A stretch of 64,000 nt of DNA from Nostocoides sp. F2B08 (GTDB lineage Bacteria > Actinomycetota > Actinomycetes > Actinomycetales > Dermatophilaceae): NCBI RefSeq assembly GCF_009184895.1, contig NZ_WESE01000004.1, forward strand, positions 1-64,000, written 5' to 3'. Below are positions 1 through 7,971 of this stretch, in pieces. Positions within the stretch are counted from its first letter, which is position 1; each line of letters begins with the position of its first letter. A model generated the notes under the pieces. The model was given only the letters and a program-made list of their open reading frames with translations, had not been told where the DNA came from and did not search any database. The translations under genes were made by a program, and so were the position numbers.

Positions 1-19
1 GAGTTGCACCTACGAGATG

Positions 20-80
20 TCCCTTGTGATCAGGTCGAATAGAAGCGTCAAGAACTTCGATTCTCCTGCACCACAAGGGA
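20..80. repeat. 9-bp inverted repeat at window start
   Basis: TCCCTTGTG (20-28) and CACAAGGGA (72-80) are exact reverse complements separated by 43 bases. The stretch holds no gene and sits beside a broken acyl-CoA synthetase relic. It could be a decayed mobile-element end or a weak hairpin; the sequence alone does not decide. Confidence 0.3.
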
Positions 81-84
81 TTTC

Positions 85-321
85 TCATGCAACGACCCGC
101 ATCCAGACCGCTACGACATGATCCCGATCGGTGGATCCGGGCTTAGCCCCCAGTTCACCGTAAGTCAGATCCCCCAGCGAGGCTCCTAGCTGGTCAGGCT
201 CGTCGAGAACACCGATCCGATCACGGTAGACAGCAAGCGCGCGATCCAGGAAGTCGATGGCACTAAAAGGAACTATCACGGGAGCCTCTCCTCGAACGTC
301 ACACCTGTCCCTGATCACCAA
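85..321 (-). pseudogene. acyl-CoA synthetase N-terminal relic
   Basis: The 78-residue reading frame contains a stretch (about residues 13-57) that reads like the N-terminus of actinobacterial AMP-forming acyl-CoA synthetases: a VPFSAIDFLDRALAVY segment followed by DRIGVLDEPDQ and SLGDLTYGEL. After that the resemblance stops abruptly and the frame ends within about 20 unrelated residues, so the whole catalytic part (AMP-binding P-loop, adenylation motifs) is absent. The only start codon at the left edge of the frame is TTG and no ribosome site is evident. I read it as a truncated, non-functional remnant. The family call rests on my memory of the N-terminal pattern, not a search. Confidence 0.5.
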
Positions 322-773
322 CGGAAGCTCCCGGCCCTAACAATGACGGCTGAGCAGCCACCGCGCTACCCACACCAGAAGAAGTCCCGGACAGAGGGCG
401 AGGACGGCAACAAGTCGGGCGATCATCATCGAGGCGGACCGTCCTAGGCGGGACAGCCGCGCCACGAGGTCCACGACGCTTGCCCCGAACACTCCTCTCA
501 CCGTTGGCGCTTGTCAATGACTCCCGGCAACCGCAGCTCCGCACTGCAGGACACTCCACCTCTCACCTCTGTAGAACCTCTCACGCATTCTCAGACGGCA
601 CCCACCCACGCCTCCCGGGCCAAGACCGGATCCGGTCCTCGCCGACACCGTCGACCCACCGGAATGCTACGTAGAGACGCTGAGCGCCGGGGACGAGCCA
701 CGAGTTCCATGCCTATCGCTGTGTTGGGGGGCACGCCCACGTCGGTGGCCTGCTCATTGGCTAGGTTCGATGC
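322..773. other. no gene recognised
   Basis: About 450 bases with short frames on both strands but none with a recognisable protein, ribosome site or codon pattern like the neighbours. Together with the relic to its left it looks like eroded DNA. The only element I can support is the leaderless promoter of the transporter at its right end. Confidence 0.5.
762..773 (+). promoter_or_regulatory. leaderless -10 box of the MFS gene
   Basis: TAGGTT (762-767) followed by six bases and then the GTG at 774. This TANNNT-N6/7-RTG layout is the standard actinobacterial leaderless start, and no Shine-Dalgarno sequence precedes the GTG. Confidence 0.55.
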
Positions 774-2090
774 GTGACGACCTCGGACCGGCTCTACTCG
801 GCCCTGATGAGACGCGACCTCGAGGCCGAGCAGGAATTGCCCGGCGACGTCCGCGACGATGTCGCACGAAACGGGCTGCGTCAGGTGGCGGCCCAGACCT
901 TCCAGTCGTCGGGAGACCAGACCGTCAACGCCTCGACCGTGCTGCCGTGGCTGTTCCAGGCGCTCGGCGTGCCATCGGCCCTCGTCGGGCTGCTCGTGCC
1001 GATCCGCGAATCGGGGTCGATGCTGCCCCAGGCGTTCATCACTCCCCTGGTTCTGCGGGTGCGCCACCGACGATGGGTCTTCGTCGCCGGCGCCCTCGTC
1101 CAATCGGCCGCCGTCGCCGTGATGGCGGCGACTGCGGCCCTCGGGAACGGGCTGTCGGCGGGCGTCGTCATCGTGTTCGCCCTCGCGGTCTTCGCCCTCG
1201 GGCGCAGCCTCTGCTCGATCTCGTCCAAGGACGTTCAAGGCCGCACGGTCCCCAAGGGAGAGCGGGGCCAGATCAACGGGCTGGCGACGACGGCGGCCGG
1301 CCTGACGGCGGTCACCCTCGGCCTGGCCATCCGCTACCTCGGCGGCGCCGGCCTCGACCCCGCGAGTCTGGCGCTCCTCCTCGCCTTTGGGTCCGCACTG
1401 TGGGTCGCCTCCGCGATGATGTATGCGGGGGTCTCCGAGCCCGAGAACCTCACCGAGGCGGAGCGCGAGTCCGACGGGGCCCGACCGTCTCTGGCGCTCC
1501 TGCGCGAGGACGCCGTCCTACGCGGGTTCGTCACGGTCCGCAGCCTGCTCCTGGTCTCGGCGCTCAGCCCGCCCTTCGTCGTGGCCCTGTCGCTGGCCTC
1601 CGGGGTGGACAGCCTGTCCGGTCTCGGCGCGTTCATCATCGCTTCGGGCGTCGCCGCCCTGCTGGGAGGTCGGCTCTTCGGGCGGTGGGCGGACCGCTCG
1701 AGCCGCAGCCTGATGAGCGTCGGAGCCGCCGTCGCCTCCGCCGTGGTCGTGACCCTGGTCGTGCTCGTCACGGCGTTCGACGTGACGGGTTCGAGCTGGA
1801 GCGACGTCCTCTTCGTCGGCGCCTACTTCCTCCTCACCCTGATGCACACCGGCGTCCGGGTCGGCCGCAAGACCTACGTCGTCGACCTGGCCGAGGGCGA
1901 CCTGCGCACGACCTATGTCGCGGTGTCGAACACAGCCATGGGCATCATCCTGCTGGTCGTCGGCGGCATCAGCTCACTCATCGCCGCGTTCGCCGTCGAA
2001 TGGGCGCTCCTCTTCCTCGCCGCTCTGGGACTCGTCGGGGTGGCCGCTTCGGCCCGGTTGCCCGAGGTCTCACGTCGAACCGCCACCTGA
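774..2090 (+). CDS. MFS transporter
   Basis: A 438-residue integral membrane protein of the major facilitator type. About twelve hydrophobic segments are visible from residue ~50 onward, split by a charged central loop around residues 225-245 (ENLTEAERESDGARPS). The first loop carries RESGSMLPQ and a later one GRWADRSSRSLMS, similar to the short basic loops between helices 2-3 and 8-9 of MFS exporters. A soluble N-terminal tail of about 35 residues precedes the first helix. The start is GTG 774, set by a leaderless -10 box. Substrate and direction of transport cannot be read from the sequence. The gene stands alone; the STAS-like gene downstream starts 125 bases later. Confidence 0.85.
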   Translation: MTTSDRLYSALMRRDLEAEQELPGDVRDDVARNGLRQVAAQTFQSSGDQTVNASTVLPWLFQALGVPSALVGLLVPIRESGSMLPQAFITPLVLRVRHRRWVFVAGALVQSAAVAVMAATAALGNGLSAGVVIVFALAVFALGRSLCSISSKDVQGRTVPKGERGQINGLATTAAGLTAVTLGLAIRYLGGAGLDPASLALLLAFGSALWVASAMMYAGVSEPENLTEAERESDGARPSLALLREDAVLRGFVTVRSLLLVSALSPPFVVALSLASGVDSLSGLGAFIIASGVAALLGGRLFGRWADRSSRSLMSVGAAVASAVVVTLVVLVTAFDVTGSSWSDVLFVGAYFLLTLMHTGVRVGRKTYVVDLAEGDLRTTYVAVSNTAMGIILLVVGGISSLIAAFAVEWALLFLAALGLVGVAASARLPEVSRRTAT

Positions 2091-2145
2091 CCGGCTGGCA
2101 CGGGCGAAGTCGGACTCAGCCCTCGGAGCGACTTCGCAGCAATCC

Positions 2146-2159
2146 GGGACAGATGACCC
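2146..2159. promoter_or_regulatory. weak DevR-like box
   Basis: GGGAC-AGAT-GACCC, one mismatch from the GGGAC-N4-GTCCC core of DosR/DevR boxes, lies 57 bases before the start of the STAS-like gene. A far better copy precedes the regulator at 3437. Treated as a candidate only. Confidence 0.25.
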
Positions 2160-2215
2160 TCGCCATGGGCTCCGAGCCCCACGACCATGGACTCCAGCCG
2201 AAGGGAGCCGTGTCC

Positions 2216-2692
2216 GTGTCAGCGCCTGCGCCAATGCCTCTGCCGTCCCTCTCACGTCCTCTACCGTCCGTATCGCGGTCGCCGTCGACGCTCGCCCACC
2301 CTCCCGTCACCCTGACAGCCTCGACGCGCCGTCTCGACGACGTCGTCATCCTGTCACTCACTGGCCGACTGGACACGCAGCACCCACTTGTGGCCGGCCA
2401 GTGCGTCGAACGCACCCTCGGACAGATCGACGCGTGTCTCGCCGAGCGTCCGCGGGGCGTCATCGTGGACCTCTGGGACGCGGAGCCTACCCGCTTCGTC
2501 GTCGCGCTCCTCGGACTGGTCAGGCGTCGGGCGGAGCGCTGGAAGACACCGCTGGTGCTGGCTGCGCCGGAGGGCTGTCGAGACCTTTTGGAGGAGGTGC
2601 AGGTCGCGTCGCTGTACGCCGTTCACCCAAGCCTGGACTCCGCACTCGACGCCCTCGCCGCGCCGCCCCCGCCGCGCCCGCGCGGCCGGTAG
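2216..2692 (+). CDS. STAS-like domain protein with degenerate phospho-site
   Basis: A soluble 158-residue protein. The N-terminal ~30 residues are rich in Pro and Ser (low complexity). The rest resembles a STAS (anti-sigma-factor antagonist) fold: VVILSLTGRLD as first strand, GVIVDLWD as central strand and PLVLAAPEG as third. The canonical D-S-S-G-L phospho-serine loop after the central strand is replaced by AEPTRFVV, so normal phospho-switching is unlikely. The start is GTG 2216 because AAGGGAG (2201-2207) lies eight bases upstream; ATG codons at 2153 and 2165 in the same frame have no such site. Its setting beside two-component regulators suggests a signalling partner, which is inference. 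Confidence 0.6.
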   Translation: MSAPAPMPLPSLSRPLPSVSRSPSTLAHPPVTLTASTRRLDDVVILSLTGRLDTQHPLVAGQCVERTLGQIDACLAERPRGVIVDLWDAEPTRFVVALLGLVRRRAERWKTPLVLAAPEGCRDLLEEVQVASLYAVHPSLDSALDALAAPPPPRPRGR

Positions 2693-2761
2693 CAGTCGCC
2701 GGAGTCGCAACCCTCGCCTCTCGACCGATACGGACCGGCCGACGGAGCTGACGGGCACTCG

Positions 2762-3259
2762 TCAGCCTTCCTGTGACCGCTCGTCGAACCGTCCGGGCAC
2801 GTCGAACCTTCCGGGCGCGTGCCGCCGGATCGCGTCGAGGAGCTCATGGCCGTCCGCGACCTTGAGGACGAACTCATCGGCTCCTGCGGCCCGGGCCCGG
2901 TCCTCTCCTTCGCCGTCTTCGGCGGTGTGCACGACGAGAGCGACGTCGAGAGCCGCACGTCGGATCATTTGGCACAGATCGAGTCCGAAGCCGTCGGGGA
3001 GTCGGTTATTGACCACCGCGACGTCGGGGTGGTGCGACATGATCGCGTGGTAGCCGCCCCGGACCGTGCTCGCGGTCGCCAGCACGGTGATCCCCTGTAC
3101 GGCCAAGAGATCGACCACGGCGGCGAGCAGTGCCGGATGGTCGTCGACGACCACGACGGTGACCGGCTGTCGGCCTGGCGGGGCGGCTGCTGTCGCCCTC
3201 TCAGTCACCGTGACGGCCGAGTACTCCGAGCCCGCAGATCGCTGCGTCGCCGACCGCAT
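2762..3259 (-). CDS. receiver-domain protein lacking the phospho-acceptor Asp
   Basis: A 165-residue stand-alone response-regulator receiver with no output domain. The acidic pair is intact (VVVVDDH, D39-D40), as are the conserved Thr (VHT, T112) and Lys (VLK, K133). The phospho-acceptor position reads DVAVVNNRLPDG, so Asn84 stands where the neighbouring regulators have DVAVLDVRL. It should therefore not be phosphorylated in the normal way and may be a constitutive or protein-binding pseudo-receiver. It is divergent from the DevR-like gene at 3437, with a palindrome in the shared 177-base gap. The start is the first ATG; a GTG 17 codons later is also possible. Confidence 0.8.
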   Translation of the reverse strand: MRSATQRSAGSEYSAVTVTERATAAAPPGRQPVTVVVVDDHPALLAAVVDLLAVQGITVLATASTVRGGYHAIMSHHPDVAVVNNRLPDGFGLDLCQMIRRAALDVALVVHTAEDGEGEDRARAAGADEFVLKVADGHELLDAIRRHAPGRFDVPGRFDERSQEG

Positions 3260-3383
3260 CCGTGCCGTCGCTCATGACCTCGCCTCCTCCACATCAGGGT
3301 GCGAGTCCCCCGCGCCGGCGCACAGTGCCGAAGGTCCTACCGGCGGCGCGGGCAGCGCTGGAATGCCACAGGTCACACATCGA

Positions 3384-3403
3384 CCCGGGACGGTTGTCCC
3401 GGG
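3384..3403. promoter_or_regulatory. DosR/DevR-type box
   Basis: CCCGGGAC-GGTT-GTCCCGGG, a perfect 8-bp inverted repeat with four-base spacer, contains the GGGAC-N4-GTCCC core of the mycobacterial DosR/DevR box. Its centre is 43.5 bases before GTG 3437, which a leaderless TAGCAT -10 box marks as the transcription start. That is the position where an activator contacts RNA polymerase. Autoregulation by the DevR-like product is the likely reading. Confidence 0.5.
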
Positions 3404-3424
3404 GTCGGCTCCGGACGGCCTGCT

Positions 3425-3436
3425 TAGCATGAGGAT
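3425..3436 (+). promoter_or_regulatory. leaderless -10 box of the first NarL regulator
   Basis: TAGCAT (3425-3430), six bases, then GTG 3437. No Shine-Dalgarno sequence; fits leaderless initiation. Confidence 0.5.
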
Positions 3437-4120
3437 GTGTTGGAGAAGGACCCATCGGCCGAGGAGCTCGTCCGCGTCTACCTCGTCGATGACCACGCAC
3501 TGATCCGCAGGGGGCTGCAGGATCTCCTCGACCGCTTTCCCGACATCGAGGTCGTCGGCGAGTGCGCCAGCGCCGAAGAAGCCAAGCGCGCGATCCCGGT
3601 CACGCGGCCTGATGTCGCGGTCCTGGATGTCAGGCTCACGGATGGGTCCGGGATCGACGTCTGCCGACATCTTCGGTCAACGTGTCCGTCGGTGGGAGTG
3701 ATCATGCTGAGCTCGTTCCATGACGAGGCAGAGGTGATGGCCGCCATCGTGGCCGGAGCGAGTGGGTACGTCTTGAAGGCCGCCTCCCCGCATGGCCTCG
3801 TCGACGCGGTGCGTCGGGTGGCGGCAGGACAGAGCGTCCTCGACCCGGTTGTGACGTCCCGTGTTCTCGGACAGGTTCGGGACGGTCGCGCGGGCAGCCT
3901 GGCCCACTCGCGGCTGACGACCGGCGAGATGCGTATCCTCGGACTCCTGGCCGAAGGTCTGACCAACCGCCAGATCGCGGGACGGCTGCACCTGTCCGAG
4001 AAGACGGTCAAGAACTACGTGTCGAACGTACTCGCCAAGCTCGGCCTGCAGAGTCGCACACAGGCGGCCGTGTATGCGGTCGAGCACCGATCCGAACTGG
4101 CCGCCGCCGGCGTCGGCTGA
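3437..4120 (+). CDS. NarL/DevR-type response regulator 1
   Basis: A 227-residue regulator with an N-terminal receiver (LVDDHALIRRG; phospho-acceptor D64 in DVAVLDVRLTDG; Lys in YVLKAAS) and a C-terminal LuxR-type helix-turn-helix at about residues 160-215 (TNRQIAGRLHLSEKTVKNYV). The layout and wording of both domains resemble DevR/DosR of mycobacteria, the dormancy regulator. A paralogue follows at 4237 and a multi-PAS kinase at 5413-7749 is the natural phosphate donor. A DevR-type palindrome sits at an activating distance upstream. The signal sensed (oxygen, redox or other) is not visible. Confidence 0.88.
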   Translation: MLEKDPSAEELVRVYLVDDHALIRRGLQDLLDRFPDIEVVGECASAEEAKRAIPVTRPDVAVLDVRLTDGSGIDVCRHLRSTCPSVGVIMLSSFHDEAEVMAAIVAGASGYVLKAASPHGLVDAVRRVAAGQSVLDPVVTSRVLGQVRDGRAGSLAHSRLTTGEMRILGLLAEGLTNRQIAGRLHLSEKTVKNYVSNVLAKLGLQSRTQAAVYAVEHRSELAAAGVG

Positions 4121-4236
4121 GTTCCGGTGGAGACTCAGAGCCCGGACCTCCGCTCGGACGACCGCGAAGAAGTGACCCTGTGCGCGGGGCGCCTCCGCCT
4201 AGAATGGTGGGGCTGGGCACGAACGGAAGGGCGCAT

Positions 4237-4908
4237 ATGACCGGATCCGGCCGGGAGTCGGCAGGACCCGACACGGCCGAGCGCCACGAGGTGCGGGTCT
4301 TCGTGGTCGACGACCACGAGCTGATCCGCAGGGGTTTCCGAGATCTGCTCGACGCGGATGCGGGTATCGAGGTCGTCGGTGAGTCGGGGTCCGCCATGGA
4401 GGCGATCCGGCGGATTCCAGCCCTGCGTCCGGATGTCGCCGTCCTCGATGTGCGACTTCCCGACGGCTCCGGAATCGAGGTGTGCCGGTCGGTCCGGTCC
4501 CGGGATCCGAAGATCAGGGTTCTCATGGTCACCAGCTACGACGACGAAAAGTCGCGCACCGAGGCCCTGCTCGCCGGCGCATCCGGCTTCCTGCTCAAGG
4601 AGGTCCGCGGTCACGAACTGGTCGACGCGGTCCGACGGGTGGCCGCCGGGGAGGACCTCCTTGGGCGCGACAACGGCGCCACCCGCTCGACGGCGGTGAG
4701 GATGGACGAGCTCGCTCTCTCCTCGCTCACTCCGCGGGAGCGTCGCATCCTCGATCTGATCGTGGCCGGGCTGACCAACGCTCAGATCGGCGAACGTCTC
4801 GGCATCTCGGAGAAGACGGTGCGCAACCACGTGACGAGCGTGCTCGCCAAGCTCGGCTTCGTTCGCCGCACCCAGGCGGCCGTCTTCATGGCACGGCGGG
4901 GCTCCTGA
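4237..4908 (+). CDS. NarL/DevR-type response regulator 2
   Basis: A 223-residue paralogue of the preceding regulator: receiver with VVDDHELIRRG, phospho-acceptor D71 (DVAVLDVRLPDG) and FLLKEV Lys, then a LuxR helix-turn-helix (TNAQIGERLGISEKTVRNHV). ATG 4237 is chosen over the upstream in-frame alternative because GGAAGGG precedes it by five to six bases and the receiver begins 20 residues later. The 3' end overlaps the convergent STAS-like gene by 23 bases. The helix region is nearly the same as that of regulator 1, so the two may compete for, or share, DNA sites. Confidence 0.88.
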   Translation: MTGSGRESAGPDTAERHEVRVFVVDDHELIRRGFRDLLDADAGIEVVGESGSAMEAIRRIPALRPDVAVLDVRLPDGSGIEVCRSVRSRDPKIRVLMVTSYDDEKSRTEALLAGASGFLLKEVRGHELVDAVRRVAAGEDLLGRDNGATRSTAVRMDELALSSLTPRERRILDLIVAGLTNAQIGERLGISEKTVRNHVTSVLAKLGFVRRTQAAVFMARRGS

Positions 4909-5302
4909 GGACTCCTGCGGTCCCACGGGCGATGGCGATGGTCGAGTAGACACACCCCACCGCCCCGAGGCCGGTCGTCTCGTCATCGTGGGGGGCGACC
5001 ACCGCATACCGGATCCTGAGTCGGTCGAGGCGTTCGATGAGGCGGTCGACACCACCACTCTGGCGCCGGCGGCGGCCGGCCGAGAGATCGAGGATCACCA
5101 TGTGCACTCGGGCCCGCAGGGCGCGTTCGAGCAGAACCCAGGGTCCGGAGTCGTCAGCGCCGTCCCAGTCGGACGGGATCCTGACGACAGCCACCCGGCC
5201 GCTGCGCCCCGAGTGGAGGGTCACGTCCGGCTCGGGCGCCGACCGCGCACCGCCTTCGCTCGACGAGCTCGGCAGACACGTCCCGATCGCTGCACTCAAC
5301 AT
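4886..5302 (-). CDS. small STAS-like protein
   Basis: A 138-residue soluble protein. Residues ~25-120 alternate beta and alpha segments in the STAS order (VAVVRIPSDWDG, HMVILDLSAGRRR, IRYAVVAPHDDE), but the D-S-S-G-L loop is not recognisable. The assignment is therefore weak. It ends inside the 3' end of the regulator gene on the other strand and lies 110 bases downstream of the sensor kinase on the same strand, so it may be the distal gene of a kinase transcript. One GTATGCGGT-family motif is embedded in its coding sequence (5001-5009, read as Arg-Tyr-Ala-Val). Confidence 0.5.
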   Translation of the reverse strand: MLSAAIGTCLPSSSSEGGARSAPEPDVTLHSGRSGRVAVVRIPSDWDGADDSGPWVLLERALRARVHMVILDLSAGRRRRQSGGVDRLIERLDRLRIRYAVVAPHDDETTGLGAVGCVYSTIAIARGTAGVLRSPAVP

Positions 5303-5412
5303 CCCGGACGTCCTCCCTCATCGGTGGCGACATGGGCCGCGCTGCCCGCACCGTGTCGAGCATGCGGCCCTCCTGCGGCTGCGCGCCAGTGACAGGTGTC
5401 CCGGGACGTCGG

Positions 5413-7749
5413 CTAGGGGTTGTTGAACGGCGCCTGCCGCGGACAGGTCCAGATCACCCGGGTCCCGGCGTCCGGGAGGCCGGCGACCTCCACGTGACCG
5501 CCGTGCCGTCCCGCTCGGTCCTTGAGGTTGGCCAGACCGTAGCAGCCCCCGGCGGCCCCCTCGGGGCCGACACCGTCGTCCTCGACGACGAGGATGACGG
5601 CATCCGAGTCGACCGAGAGGGAGACCGCGCTGTGGGTGGCCCTGGCATGACGCGCGACGTTCGAGAGCGCCTCACGCAGCACGGCGATCACATCGTCGAC
5701 GAGATCGGGGGGGAGATCGTCGACCGGACCTGCGATGGTGAGCAGGGGGAAGTGACCGAGGACCCTGGATGCCTCACTGACCGTCTCGGTGACCTCGGCC
5801 GCGGTCGAGGTCCTCCGCACCGTGGCGCGGAGCTCGAAGACGGCGCGTCGGAGATTCCTCGCCGCAGCCTCGAGCTGGGCCACCTTCTCGAGGTCCCGCA
5901 CCTGCCGACGCGGATCGGACTCGACGTCCACGTCGGCGCTGATCTGCATACCCACCGCGATGACGTCCTGGATCACCGTGTCGTGCAGGTCCCTGGCGAT
6001 GCGCTGGCGTTCCTCGAGCACGGCCAGCCGCGCCTCGGCGGCCCGCGCCCGCGCGAGGCGGACGGCGACCTGCGCCTGGGTCACCATCCGCGTCACGCGG
6101 TGGTCGTCCTCGATACTCAACGCGGACGCGCCCTGACCACGGCAGGCCGCGACGAGACCGTGCGGATCCGAGCTGCTCTCGCCCAGAGGCACGAGGAGAA
6201 CGGGCCCGATGTCGGGTTCCTCCGCTCCGATGGCCGTTGCCCAGCCGCTCATCGCACCGACCGCGGTCGTCGCACTCTCGACGAGGAGCTCACGACCGGC
6301 CGCGTCGACCCGCTCGATCAGGTCGACCGCTCGCGGTCCGCTCGCGCCGACCCATCGTGCCGAGGGTTCGTCGCTGTCCCCCATGAGCAGGACTGCGACT
6401 CCGTCGGCGTCGATCGCCTCGGCGACGCCGTCCGCGAGGAGCGTGAGGATGTCCTCCTCCGGCTGGTCCTCGAGGGCCGCCCTGGAGACCTCTGCGACGG
6501 CGCGGTTGACGATCGAGTCGCGACGCAGTTCACGCTCCGCGGCGACCCGCGTGCTCACATCGACGGCATGGACGAGGTAGTACTGCCCGGGGACCGGGAG
6601 GTCCAGCATCGAGACCCGCACCTCCGCCCACAGCACCGACCCGTCGCGTCGTCGGTAGCGCCGGATCACCGTCCGGTCCGGGCGGTCCGTCTCCGCCTGG
6701 GCCCGCTGCGCGGCTGAGACGAGTCTGTCCTCGGGTGCCCGCAACACCGCGATGTCGGCACCCACCAGCTCGCCCGCGGCATACCCCAACATCTCGTCGA
6801 GTGCCCGGTTCGTGCGCAGGACGCGAAGCGGCCCTCCGTCCGCCTCGTCGCGCTCGAGGAGTCCGATCCCGACGGGCGCCTGCTCGAAGGTCGTCCGGAA
6901 CGACTCCTCACTCTCGCGCAGCCGCATCTCGAGGGCGAGCCTCTCGCCGACATCTCGCACCACGTTGACCAGCAGCGGGCCGTGGTCGGGGTCCTCGACC
7001 AGGGAAGCGTGCACCTCGCAGTCGACGACGGATCCGTCCCGGGTCGCCAGCCGCTGCCCGTGCAGTTGACTGCCGTCGGTCAGCAGCACCTCCCCCTCCG
7101 CGACGTGGTCCGGGGACTCATCGTGGAGTGCGGCCAGGCGTCGCACCGGCATGCCCCGGAGCTCGTCCTCGGTGTACCCGAGCAGCTCGGTGGCGGCGTG
7201 GTTGGCGTCGACGACGACCTGCAGCCGCGGGTCCACGACCAAGATGCTGTCCGGCACCAGGTCCAGCAGCTGGACCAGCCGGGCGCGCTCGGCCTCCCTC
7301 CCCCTCCAGGCGGTGGCATCGCGAACGGTCGCGAGCATGGTCGGGCGACCATCGATGACGAGTGGGGCGAGCGCGATCTCGACCGGCAGCTCGGACTCGT
7401 CCGCCCGGCGCAGATGAACCACTCGACCGGATCCCATCTGCCGGGACCGCGCGTCTCCGGAGAGGGTCTCCTCGACCAGCTCAGCATGCCGGACCCTGTG
7501 CTCGGACGGAACCAGATCCGCCAGGACCGTTCCGCCGAGCTCGGCTACCTCTCGGCCGGCCATCCTCGCCAGGGCGGGATTGACGTACACGATGCGGCCG
7601 TCCCGGACGAGAAGCACGCCATCAGGCGACTCGTCGACGAGCTGCCGCCACGTGTCCGGCCCGGAAACATTGCGCTGCCGAATCTCGGTGGCGGCGCCGG
7701 GATCGCCGGTCGCTTCCGTCTCCGGTCCGATCGTCGTTCGCTCAACCAT
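5413..7749 (-). CDS. PAS-PAS-PAS-GAF sensor histidine kinase (DevS-like)
   Basis: A 778-residue soluble kinase. Order: PAS 1 (~residues 35-150), PAS 2 (~155-270), PAS 3 (~285-410), GAF (~425-560), then HisKA_3 with the phospho-His in ERQRIARDLHDTVIQ near residue 585, and a C-terminal ATPase with EALSNVARHA (N box), EDDGVGP (G1) and GLANLKDRA (G2). This is the DevS/DosT and NarX-like kinase class that pairs with NarL/LuxR regulators, two of which lie just beyond. No membrane segment is visible, so the input is cytoplasmic. ATG 7749 is chosen because PAS 1 begins soon after and GAGGTG precedes it; the longer frame upstream has no PAS-like sequence. Confidence 0.88.
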   Translation of the reverse strand: MVERTTIGPETEATGDPGAATEIRQRNVSGPDTWRQLVDESPDGVLLVRDGRIVYVNPALARMAGREVAELGGTVLADLVPSEHRVRHAELVEETLSGDARSRQMGSGRVVHLRRADESELPVEIALAPLVIDGRPTMLATVRDATAWRGREAERARLVQLLDLVPDSILVVDPRLQVVVDANHAATELLGYTEDELRGMPVRRLAALHDESPDHVAEGEVLLTDGSQLHGQRLATRDGSVVDCEVHASLVEDPDHGPLLVNVVRDVGERLALEMRLRESEESFRTTFEQAPVGIGLLERDEADGGPLRVLRTNRALDEMLGYAAGELVGADIAVLRAPEDRLVSAAQRAQAETDRPDRTVIRRYRRRDGSVLWAEVRVSMLDLPVPGQYYLVHAVDVSTRVAAERELRRDSIVNRAVAEVSRAALEDQPEEDILTLLADGVAEAIDADGVAVLLMGDSDEPSARWVGASGPRAVDLIERVDAAGRELLVESATTAVGAMSGWATAIGAEEPDIGPVLLVPLGESSSDPHGLVAACRGQGASALSIEDDHRVTRMVTQAQVAVRLARARAAEARLAVLEERQRIARDLHDTVIQDVIAVGMQISADVDVESDPRRQVRDLEKVAQLEAAARNLRRAVFELRATVRRTSTAAEVTETVSEASRVLGHFPLLTIAGPVDDLPPDLVDDVIAVLREALSNVARHARATHSAVSLSVDSDAVILVVEDDGVGPEGAAGGCYGLANLKDRAGRHGGHVEVAGLPDAGTRVIWTCPRQAPFNNP

Positions 7750-7971
7750 CCGCGTAGGGCACCTCACACTTATCGCTGAGTCGCGTCGCAGACCTATCGA
7801 CCACAGAGACTGACACCGAATCTTCGCCCTGCGGGGCGCCCCGCCGACCTCACGGTAACCCCGGGCCCTCTCGCGGTCAACGGATCGGCGGAAAGGTTTA
7901 CCAACGGTCACAGGCAATGTCGGTGAGGCACGTCGAGGCCAGTCATGCGACGGTTCGGTCATCGCCGGGGA

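Noticed and set aside
770-2692. One 640-codon protein from 770 to 2692
   Set aside because: The left two thirds are the shifted frame of the MFS gene; only the final part, from GTG 2216 with its own ribosome site, is a gene.
5398-5407. GTCCCGGGAC as a second DevR box
   Set aside because: Palindrome has no spacer between half-sites and is a common high-GC hexamer pair; not the GGGAC-N4-GTCCC form.
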